From Thermoplasmata archaeon M9B2D (GTDB lineage Archaea; Thermoplasmatota; E2; DHVEG-1), in NCBI GenBank assembly GCA_002900555.1, contig MUGD01000029.1, positions 1 to 19,199 of the forward strand: 19,199 nt of DNA, read 5' to 3'. The notes under the pieces were generated by a model that was not told the origin of the DNA, made no database searches, and saw only the letters and a list, made by a program, of their open reading frames with translations. Below, one piece after another: positions 7,169-13,685 of this stretch (within the stretch, counting starts at the first letter, position 1; each line of letters begins with the position of its first letter). Position numbers and translations under genes: made by a program.

Positions 7169-7197
7169 TTTTTAATTCTTTTGAAATTTTTAATTCT
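7169..7197 (-). promoter_or_regulatory. Direct-repeat A/T element upstream of the pilin-like gene
   Basis: On the minus strand AGAATTAAAAA occurs twice (7197-7187 and 7179-7169), 18 bp apart. Each could act as a TATA-like element; another candidate, TATAAAAAA, lies at 7217-7209. The gap 7116-7301 holds no gene. Confidence 0.3.
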
Positions 7198-7301
7198 GGT
7201 ACAATAAATTTTTTATACTACATGCCTGACATTTGTTCGACAGTAAAACGACAGGGTGAGAATATGTGCAAAGAAATGAAACACTCAGAGGATGTCGTAG
7301 G

Positions 7302-8099
7302 TCATTTGAGTTTTTTAAGAATCATTTGCGCTGCTTTCTCCCCTGAGAGAAGCATGCCCCCAAAAATGGGACCCATACGGGGCGCGCCATAAACCGCATT
7401 GGCACCCATGCCAGCGACAACAAGACCGGGATAGACTTCCTTTGTGTTCTCCACAACGGTCCGTTCACCGATCTCAGCGCACATGGACCGTTCGTTCTCC
7501 AAATCTCCACTTGGTGTGTTTAACGAACCGACCTTCCGTCTGACAATCTTACAGACCTCAGCTGCATGACCGGTTGCATCGATGCAGAACCGGGCACGAA
7601 CCGACAACGGGTCAACATGGAGACCAGCGATCTCAACCGCACTCCAGTTAATGACAAACCCGTTGACTCTCTTGTTGTCAACCAGTACATCCTCAACGGA
7701 AATGGTGTTAAACACCCTTGCACCTGCATCAATCGCAGCTGAACAAAGCTTTGTAGTGACCTCTATAGAATCAGCACTGAAATATCCCTCGCCCTCATCT
7801 CTGACGTTCACCCCGACAGACTCAAGTATCTGTTTTGATTGTTTTTGAACAACGATAACCGGGAACGTCATCCCGCCTCCCCACATGCCGCCCCCCACGG
7901 AGAGCTTCCGCTCGAACACGACAGTCTTTTTGCCTGCCTTTGCTAGAGATCTCGCTGCGGTCAAACCTGCAGGGCCAGCACCAGCGATAGCGACATCCAC
8001 GTCAAAGTGCGTCCTGAATTCTTTTGAGAACCGTTCAAAGATTATCCGTGTAACCATGACATCATCGATACCGATACCAAACACCTCGCATGCCCCCAT
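7302..8099 (-). CDS. thi4: Thiamine thiazole synthase Thi4 (archaeal, catalytic type)
   Basis: Makes the thiazole moiety of thiamine from NAD and glycine plus a sulfur source. The 265-aa protein has the dinucleotide-binding signature AIAGAGPAGLTAARSLAKAG (38-57), FERKLSVGGGMWGGG (62-76), the SADSIEV and IDATGHAAEVCK regions, and the C-terminal PGLVVAGMGANAVYGAPRMGP. At the position of the sacrificial Cys of yeast Thi4 it has His161 (AGLHVDP), as in methanogen enzymes that use free sulfide and turn over many times. The ATG at 8099 has AGGAGA only 3 nt upstream; an internal ATG at 8057 (MVTRIIFERF) is an alternative start closer to some homologues. It diverges from the acetyltransferase gene, and both seem to use the same TATA box. 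No riboswitch is visible in the very short leader. Confidence 0.95.
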   Translation of the reverse strand: MGACEVFGIGIDDVMVTRIIFERFSKEFRTHFDVDVAIAGAGPAGLTAARSLAKAGKKTVVFERKLSVGGGMWGGGMTFPVIVVQKQSKQILESVGVNVRDEGEGYFSADSIEVTTKLCSAAIDAGARVFNTISVEDVLVDNKRVNGFVINWSAVEIAGLHVDPLSVRARFCIDATGHAAEVCKIVRRKVGSLNTPSGDLENERSMCAEIGERTVVENTKEVYPGLVVAGMGANAVYGAPRMGPIFGGMLLSGEKAAQMILKKLK

Positions 8100-8133
8100 A
8101 TTCTCCTAGGATTATTAAACATACCGCTAATCC

Positions 8134-8140
8134 TTTATAC
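8134..8140. promoter_or_regulatory. Bidirectional TATA box between thi4 and the acetyltransferase gene
   Basis: TTTATAC on the plus strand is GTATAAA on the minus strand. Its centre is 25 bp upstream of the GTG at 8162, predicting a leaderless acetyltransferase mRNA. The other way, it predicts a start near 8110, just upstream of the thi4 ribosome binding site. Confidence 0.55.
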
Positions 8141-8161
8141 TTCTACATAGGTTCCTCGTTT

Positions 8162-8599
8162 GTGCTGAAAATCCGACGTGTGCAGCCTGCAGATATTTTC
8201 CCAGTGATCGCCATTGCATTTGAGACGCTACCGGAACGATACAACCCCGTACTCTTTAATCAATTCTATGAGACGTTCCCTGAAGGTTTTTTCGTTGCTC
8301 TTCAAGACACAATCATCATTGGGTTTATCATCGGTATAAAAACAGATCCCGTGACTGCACGAATCCTCATGCTCTCTGTCAAAGAAACAAGTCGACGGCA
8401 AGGCGTCGGCACTGCATTGCTCAGACAATTTCTTGGTGAGATGATGCAGCAAAATGTACAACGAGTTTCTCTTGAGGTCCGTCCAACAAACCATCGTGCT
8501 CTACTCTTTTATAAAAAACAAGGATTCCATCTAACAGGTACACTGCAACATTTCTATCAAAATGGAGAAGAAGCGTACAGTATGACAAAAGAATTATAA
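8162..8599 (+). CDS. GNAT-family N-acetyltransferase (RimI-like)
   Basis: Transfers an acetyl group from acetyl-CoA to an amine, perhaps a protein N-terminus; the substrate is unknown. From the GTG at 8162 it is 145 aa, typical for RimI-type GNATs. It shows the N-terminal KIRRVQPADI strand-helix, the acetyl-CoA loop RRQGVGTALL (78-87), and SLEVRPTNHRALLFYKKQGF with the motif B Asn and Tyr. An ATG at 8090 is in frame but lies inside divergent thi4, adds 24 residues unlike the family, and is upstream of the TATA box. The GTG lies exactly where a leaderless transcript from TTTATAC (8134-8140) would begin. The 3' end overlaps the convergent UPF0058 gene by 6 bp (TTATAA). Confidence 0.88.
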   Translation: MLKIRRVQPADIFPVIAIAFETLPERYNPVLFNQFYETFPEGFFVALQDTIIIGFIIGIKTDPVTARILMLSVKETSRRQGVGTALLRQFLGEMMQQNVQRVSLEVRPTNHRALLFYKKQGFHLTGTLQHFYQNGEEAYSMTKEL

Positions 8600-8914
8600 C
8601 CGATGATTTTCTTTTTCTCTCTCAGTCATAAACCGAATCGCCATTTGATTGAGACGATTCGCGATTTTTTCAAGACCAGGGTCACCGTTGTTGTCTGAGA
8701 GAATCCCTGCGATATCCTTACTTAAGGTAAACACCGCTAGTTTATGCTCCCGTTTTGATTTATGAATTTGATACGGAGTTATCTCCAGTTTCTCGTAGGA
8801 ACTGTGATTGAATCCATTATTTTCATAAATCTGTTCAAGTTGATTTCGTATCTGATATAAAAACGTGTGGAGTTGTATGAGTTCGTCTTTCTGCATTGTC
8901 TTTGCCTTTCCCAT
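8594..8914 (-). CDS. UPF0058 family protein
   Basis: A 106-aa protein of the conserved archaeal UPF0058 family, whose function is unknown. Diagnostic are MQKDELIQLHTFLYQIRNQLE near the start, then EITPYQIHKSKREHKLAVFTLSKDI in the middle. It is mostly helical, with no membrane segment or signal peptide. The ATG at 8914 has no Shine-Dalgarno, but a TATA element centred near 8939 lies 25-26 bp upstream, so the mRNA is probably leaderless and starts at this ATG. The internal Met at 8896, which matches the usual family N-terminus, is the alternative. It ends inside the last codons of the convergent acetyltransferase gene and lies downstream of dnaG on the same strand, but has its own promoter. Confidence 0.85.
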   Translation of the reverse strand: MGKAKTMQKDELIQLHTFLYQIRNQLEQIYENNGFNHSSYEKLEITPYQIHKSKREHKLAVFTLSKDIAGILSDNNGDPGLEKIANRLNQMAIRFMTEREKENHRL

Positions 8915-8934
8915 GTCAAGAATACTATAAAGAC

Positions 8935-8943
8935 TTTTTATAT
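8935..8943 (-). promoter_or_regulatory. TATA box for the UPF0058 gene
   Basis: On the minus strand ATATAAAAA, centred 25-26 bp before the ATG at 8914, as expected for a leaderless archaeal transcript. It lies in the 100-bp gap after dnaG. Confidence 0.55.
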
Positions 8944-9015
8944 TTTTTCACGGTTGTTTCGTATGCAACTGATTAACATTCACACTATTATTTCTGTGCC
9001 ATGTATGGTGTGAAA

Positions 9016-10299
9016 TCATTGAAAGTCATTTTTTGTCAACACTTTGACTGCTTTAGGCATTTTAACGACATTGCCTAATTTAATACCAACGATTTCCCTG
9101 ACATTCTTATTATTTGCTATGTCCAACAAACGTTGAGTCACAATACCATCAAAAACCACGGCAGAGACATTATCGCCTTTCTTGATTTCATCGGTAAGCT
9201 CCCTGACAGGGATAGTGCGTATCTCCTTACCGTTCTCATCTAACAACACAGCCTTCAAGGACCCGGAGATCTCATTAAGAATCGCCTCATAGTTCTTCTG
9301 TTTCTCGGATGTAATCACAGGTTCCTCCACGACTTCAGCACCCTCAGGTTCTTCCTTTCGTGTCTGTTGCTGTTCCTTTTTCTTTGAGAAAAACTCTTTT
9401 TTCATCCTCTGGGGCTGTTTCTCACCGTTGTCCTGACGTTTCTCCTCTCCGTTCTTTCCCTCAATCTTGATATTGTACATATCCATATACTGCTCACGCG
9501 GTATCTTATTTTTTAATGACTTCATAATAAGCTTCTGAGGGATTTCCTCAACCTCACGTGTCTGCGGTGCTCGGGCGATGAAATCAACGTCGGCGACCTG
9601 CAGCAACTCACGCAGGATAAGCTCCCCGCCACGATCACCATCGACAAACACAGTCGTGATTTTTTCTTTGGAAAGATCAATGACGGTCCGAGGGACGTTT
9701 GTTCCACCAACCGCTATGACGTTTTTAATCCCATACTTCAACAGGTTCAAGACATCGCGTCTACCTTCGACAATCACAATGGCATCGCTATCATTGATAT
9801 TCGGACCAGCAGGACAATGATCATGACCATAACTAGTAATCTCCTCGACCTGTACCGCCTGGCGGACGTTTTCTGCGATGCTTTCACTATCAGTCTTACT
9901 TTTTTCCATAACTTCGTTAAGTAACGCCTTTGCTCGCTCGATAACCTGCTTGCGTCTTGAAACCCGAACATCCTCGACTTCCTCGACATGGATCGTTGCT
10001 TTACAGGGACCGACACGATCAATGCTTTCAAACGCTGCCGCTAGGATCACTGTCTCAACTTTATCCAACGACGTCGGTAATGTAAGAACACCATCGCTTT
10101 TCCCGTTCTTTGAATCAAGTTCTACCTCAATTCGTCCGACACGAGCAGACCGTTGTAACTCACGAAGATCGAGCTCGTCACCAAGAAGCCCTTCAGTTTG
10201 ACCGAAGATTGCTCCAACGACATCGGATTTCTCTATGATACCATCTGCTTTTATTTTAGCCTTAATTAAGTATTTTGTAGTTGACGGGTCAATGACCAT
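9016..10299 (-). CDS. dnaG: Archaeal DnaG (TOPRIM-domain primase-like protein)
   Basis: The archaeal DnaG homologue, found mainly as a core partner of the RNA exosome and able to synthesise short RNA primers in some species. The N-terminal domain MVIDPSTTKYLIKAKI...DVVGAIFGQTEGLLGDELDLRELQ is diagnostic. The TOPRIM domain (about 170-255) holds IVIVEGRRDV (Glu178), VGGTNVP and TTVFVDGDRGG (Asp220, Asp222). A charged low-complexity linker rich in Lys, Glu and Gln (about 280-330) leads to a C-terminal domain. The frame extends to 10341, but the ATG at 10299 is preceded by GAGGTGA about 6 nt upstream and gives the usual N-terminus, so the protein is 427 aa. Upstream, 10300-10537 carries its leader, a small inverted repeat and the metG promoter. 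Confidence 0.95.
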   Translation of the reverse strand: MVIDPSTTKYLIKAKIKADGIIEKSDVVGAIFGQTEGLLGDELDLRELQRSARVGRIEVELDSKNGKSDGVLTLPTSLDKVETVILAAAFESIDRVGPCKATIHVEEVEDVRVSRRKQVIERAKALLNEVMEKSKTDSESIAENVRQAVQVEEITSYGHDHCPAGPNINDSDAIVIVEGRRDVLNLLKYGIKNVIAVGGTNVPRTVIDLSKEKITTVFVDGDRGGELILRELLQVADVDFIARAPQTREVEEIPQKLIMKSLKNKIPREQYMDMYNIKIEGKNGEEKRQDNGEKQPQRMKKEFFSKKKEQQQTRKEEPEGAEVVEEPVITSEKQKNYEAILNEISGSLKAVLLDENGKEIRTIPVRELTDEIKKGDNVSAVVFDGIVTQRLLDIANNKNVREIVGIKLGNVVKMPKAVKVLTKNDFQ

Positions 10300-10345
10300 T
10301 ATCTTCACCTCTAATTCCATCAACTCTCTGAAAAACAGCACCGGT

Positions 10346-10365
10346 TTCTGCTCGAAGCGGCAGAA
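10346..10365 (-). other. Inverted repeat in the dnaG leader region
   Basis: TTCTGC (10346-10351) and GCAGAA (10360-10365) form a 6-bp stem with an 8-nt loop, about 50 nt upstream of the dnaG start. On the plus strand it is followed by T7 and looks terminator-like, but no plus-strand gene ends here. Confidence 0.3.
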
Positions 10366-10500
10366 GATTTTTTTCTCTCAATGTTACTACTTTTTCTTTA
10401 CATATGCTCTGAGAGGAAGTAAATCGGTAATCTTAAGGTAATGAAGTACCATTTTTCATTAAGTTGATACTCTAATGATATTGTATAGAACTTGCGTCAT

Positions 10501-10508
10501 ATTTAAAT
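10501..10508 (+). promoter_or_regulatory. TATA-like element of metG
   Basis: ATTTAAAT lies about 33 bp upstream of the metG ATG, predicting a leader of only a few nucleotides. This agrees with the lack of a clear ribosome binding site before 10538. The 238-bp gap 10300-10537 contains no gene. Confidence 0.45.
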
Positions 10509-10537
10509 GTTGTGCTTGATATTCAGGCTGGATTTCC

Positions 10538-12667
10538 ATGGATAAAAAAATTTTTATAGGAGTCGCATGGCCATATGCAAACGGGTCACTGCATCTTGGT
10601 CATATCGCAGGATGCTACCTACCTGCAGATATCTTCGCACGATACAACCGCCTCATAGGCAACGACGTCCTTATGGTTTCCGGCAGCGATGAACATGGAA
10701 CCCCCATCACCATCACAGCAGACAAGGAACATACGACACCACAAGCAATCGTGGATCGCTACCACAAGGAACAAACAGAAAATATGAAGCAGCTTGGGAT
10801 CTCCTTTGACCTCTTCACCAGGACAACGACAACGAACCATGAAGCAGTGGTTCAAGAAATCTTCTTAGATTTATACCAGAAGAACTATATCCATAGAAAA
10901 AGCATTGACGCACTGTACTGCCCCACCTGCGCCCGGTTTCTCCCAGATCGGTACGTCGAAGGAACATGTCCATATTGCCAGAAAGAAGGAGCGCGGGGGG
11001 ACCAGTGCGATAATTGTGGAAAACTCCTTGACACATTCGAATTACACAATGTCAGATGCAAAGTGTGTAGTGGGACACCAGTCAAACAAAAAACAGAACA
11101 TCTGTTTTTTTCCTTAAGCGCCTTTGAATCCAAACTGAAAAACTGGCTTAAGGAGAAGGAGTACTGGAAGGCAAATGTCCTGAAGTTCACCAACAATTGG
11201 CTACAGAACGGACTGCATGATCGCGCAATCACCCGTGATATCAACTGGGGAATCAAAGTACCTGTATTTGGATTTGAACAGAAACGCATCTATGTGTGGT
11301 TCGATGCCGTAATCGGATATCTCTCAGCAAGTAAAGAATGGGCAAAACATCAGAAGGAGCCATCGAAATGGCAGGAGTGGTGGAAAAACCCAAAAGCGAA
11401 CCATTACTATTTTCTTGCAAAAGACAATATCCCGTTTCATTCCATCATCTGGCCTTCTATTCTTATGGGATACGATGAATCACTTACGCTTCCCTACAAC
11501 ATCCCAGCCAACGAGTATCTTACCTTGAAAGGAGAGCAGTTCTCGAAGAGCAGAGGAGTCGGCATCTGGGTCCCTGAGATCCTCAAACGGTTCGATCCGG
11601 ACGTAATCCGCTATTATCTCTCAATAAACATGCCGGAGAACAAGGATGCTGACTGGACATGGAATGATTTTGTCTCGAAAAACAACGACGAGCTTCTCGG
11701 AACATACGGGAACTTCATCCACCGTGTTGTCACCTTCACGAGCAAGAACTTCGGCGCAATCCCTGAAGCAGGCACACTCACCATGACAGATACAGAAGCA
11801 CTCCAGAAGATACAGGATACTCAAAGAGAAGTCGGAGAGGCACTAACCCAATGTTCCTTTAAAAAAGGATTACGAGAGATCATGAACCTCGCTCAATACG
11901 GAAACGTCTACTTTGACCATAATCAACCCTGGATACTTATAAAATCCGATGTAGAACGCTGTAAAACCGTTCTGCATATCAGCCTACGGCTCGTCCAAGC
12001 ACTGGCGGTCTGTATGATGCCATATCTTCCATTCTCTTCTGAGCGTGTCTGGAAAATGCTAGGACATACAGACCCTATACAACACTGGGATGACGCTCTT
12101 ACTGACGTACATAACGCAACACCACTGCAAACACCGACACCTTTATTTAAGAAACTTGAGTTAACGGACATCGTGACAACCACTGATCCATTCTCAAAAC
12201 TTGACCTCCGTGTCGCAAAGATACTTGAGGTATCTGATCATCCGAAAGCCGATAAATTGTATATCATGCAGGTCGATCTAGGGCCGCTTGGAAAACGAAC
12301 AATCGTCGCTGGCATGAGACCATACTATCAGAAACAGGAGCTCGCTGGAAAATCGATTGTGATGGTCACAAACCTTAAGCCAGCGGTGATTCGCGGTGTC
12401 GAATCAAAAGGAATGCTTCTTGCTGCGACCGATGCAAACCATGTCGTCTCCCTTCTGGACCCGAAGGATAGTTCACCTGGCGCTGAGGTCGGGGTTGACG
12501 GCATTGTCCATGAACCAGTCCCTGTGCTTGAATTCGAGGCATTTACACAGGCCCCGATGACCGTCGATGCAAAAGGAACTGTTGTGTATAATGGAAAACC
12601 ATTGAAAATAAAAGACATGATAGTCACCACAGACCGAACGGTAAAGGAAGGAGCAAAAGTGTCATAG
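10538..12667 (+). CDS. metG: Methionyl-tRNA synthetase with C-terminal tRNA-binding domain
   Basis: Charges tRNA-Met with methionine. A class I synthetase of 709 aa: N-terminal WPYANGSLHLGH with the HIGH motif (19-22), a connective peptide with four Cys-x2-Cys knuckles (Cys128/131, 144/147, 157/160, 174/177), the IKVPVFGFEQKRIYVWFDAVIGYLSA region, and the KMSKS equivalent FSKSR (335-339). After the helical anticodon-binding domain comes a fused EMAPII/Trbp111-type OB-fold domain (about 548-655: FSKLDLRVAKILEVSDHPKADKLY, TNLKPAVIRGVESKGMLLA) and a C-terminal tail likely used for dimerisation. In many archaea that domain is encoded separately, so the fused form is worth noting. purC follows 12 nt downstream and is probably cotranscribed. 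Confidence 0.98.
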   Translation: MDKKIFIGVAWPYANGSLHLGHIAGCYLPADIFARYNRLIGNDVLMVSGSDEHGTPITITADKEHTTPQAIVDRYHKEQTENMKQLGISFDLFTRTTTTNHEAVVQEIFLDLYQKNYIHRKSIDALYCPTCARFLPDRYVEGTCPYCQKEGARGDQCDNCGKLLDTFELHNVRCKVCSGTPVKQKTEHLFFSLSAFESKLKNWLKEKEYWKANVLKFTNNWLQNGLHDRAITRDINWGIKVPVFGFEQKRIYVWFDAVIGYLSASKEWAKHQKEPSKWQEWWKNPKANHYYFLAKDNIPFHSIIWPSILMGYDESLTLPYNIPANEYLTLKGEQFSKSRGVGIWVPEILKRFDPDVIRYYLSINMPENKDADWTWNDFVSKNNDELLGTYGNFIHRVVTFTSKNFGAIPEAGTLTMTDTEALQKIQDTQREVGEALTQCSFKKGLREIMNLAQYGNVYFDHNQPWILIKSDVERCKTVLHISLRLVQALAVCMMPYLPFSSERVWKMLGHTDPIQHWDDALTDVHNATPLQTPTPLFKKLELTDIVTTTDPFSKLDLRVAKILEVSDHPKADKLYIMQVDLGPLGKRTIVAGMRPYYQKQELAGKSIVMVTNLKPAVIRGVESKGMLLAATDANHVVSLLDPKDSSPGAEVGVDGIVHEPVPVLEFEAFTQAPMTVDAKGTVVYNGKPLKIKDMIVTTDRTVKEGAKVS

Positions 12668-12679
12668 GAGAAAAAAACC

Positions 12680-13576
12680 ATGAACGCATCTATTGTTGTT
12701 AATACAGATTTGCCAGTACAAATTCTCAATAAAGGGAAAGTGCGTGACATCTATGAAATAAACGATAACCTTCTATTGGTTGCTACGGATCGTATCTCCG
12801 CCTTTGATTTGGTCTTACCAGACCCAATCCCCTCGAAGGGCATTTGTCTGACACAACTGTCGAAATTTTGGTTTGACTACACAAAAAAAAGCATCCCCAA
12901 CCATGTGATTTCCACCGATCTCTTTGAATACCCAAAAGAACTCCATCCGTACGAAGAACAACTCGCACACCGCAGCATGCTTGTAAAGAAAACCAAGGTA
13001 ATCCCAATTGAATGCATCGTTCGAGGATACATCTCAGGGTCTGCTTGGAGTTCTTATAAAAAAGACGGGACGGTCTGTGGTATAAAGCTCCCTGCAGGGC
13101 TGCAGGAATCAGAGCGATTCCCTGAACCGTTGTTCACCCCGTCGACAAAGGCAACATCAGGCCATGACATCAACATTTCCGTTGCAGAGATGAAGAAAAC
13201 CGTTGGTGCGGATGTCGCAGAGACGTTACGTGACTATTCTTTAAAAATCTATCAAACCGCGGCTCACTACGCACGGAATCGAGGGATCATCATCGCAGAC
13301 ACAAAGTTTGAGTTTGGATATTACGACGATGAGATCATCTGGATCGATGAGGCGGTAACCCCAGATTCATCACGCTTCTGGCCTGCAGAACGCTACGAGC
13401 CAGGCAAACCACAACCAAGTTTTGATAAACAATATGTTCGCGATTATCTAAATTCCACCGGATGGGATCATAGTTCAACACCACCAAATCTTCCTCAGAA
13501 CATCATTGATGAAACCGCAAAGAAATACAAAGATGCATACGAGAAAATCACAGGAAAGACGTTTCATTTCTCTTAA
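12680..13576 (+). CDS. purC: Phosphoribosylaminoimidazole-succinocarboxamide (SAICAR) synthase
   Basis: Catalyses the ATP-dependent joining of aspartate to CAIR in purine biosynthesis. At 298 aa it matches the longer, yeast Ade1-like form rather than the roughly 240-aa form common in archaea. Signatures are the nucleotide-binding GKVRDIY (19-25), DRISAFD (37-43), ECIVRGYISGSAW (111-123), KATSGHDINIS and the DTKFEFGYYDDEIIWIDEAVTPDSSRFWP region split across residues 207-235. AGGAGA 8 nt before the ATG supports the start. It is the second gene of a metG-purC transcription unit; the two enzymes have no direct pathway link. The longer form could reflect acquisition from another lineage, but this was not tested. 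Confidence 0.97.
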   Translation: MNASIVVNTDLPVQILNKGKVRDIYEINDNLLLVATDRISAFDLVLPDPIPSKGICLTQLSKFWFDYTKKSIPNHVISTDLFEYPKELHPYEEQLAHRSMLVKKTKVIPIECIVRGYISGSAWSSYKKDGTVCGIKLPAGLQESERFPEPLFTPSTKATSGHDINISVAEMKKTVGADVAETLRDYSLKIYQTAAHYARNRGIIIADTKFEFGYYDDEIIWIDEAVTPDSSRFWPAERYEPGKPQPSFDKQYVRDYLNSTGWDHSSTPPNLPQNIIDETAKKYKDAYEKITGKTFHFS

Positions 13577-13585
13577 AAAAAATAC

Positions 13586-13599
13586 AAACACTTGTGTTT
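13586..13599 (+). terminator. Possible terminator hairpin after purC
   Basis: AAACACTTGTGTTT is a perfect inverted repeat 10 nt after the purC stop codon, followed by a T-rich stretch. The loop would be tight, so this is tentative. The rest of 13577-13685 holds the promoter of the next gene: CTTTAAAAAT (13626-13635) or ATATTTAAT (13652-13660) as TATA candidates, and AGGGGAT before the ATG. Confidence 0.35.
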
Positions 13600-13685
13600 T
13601 CGCTGTATTTCTATTCAGACAAAAGCTTTAAAAATGTAAGTCGGGTAATAGATATTTAATAATAAAAAAATAGATAGGGGATTTC

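Noticed and set aside
7141..7392. Plus-strand frame of 83 codons between the pilin-like gene and thi4
   Set aside because: Its 3' half is antisense to the conserved thi4 C-terminus and its start lies in an A/T-rich promoter region without a ribosome binding site.
8090..8161. Upstream ATG extension of the acetyltransferase
   Set aside because: It lies upstream of the TATA box, runs into divergent thi4 and adds residues unlike GNAT N-termini; GTG at 8162 fits a leaderless start.
10300..10341. Longer dnaG start
   Set aside because: The ATG at 10299 has a strong GAGGTGA ribosome binding site and gives the usual archaeal DnaG N-terminus.
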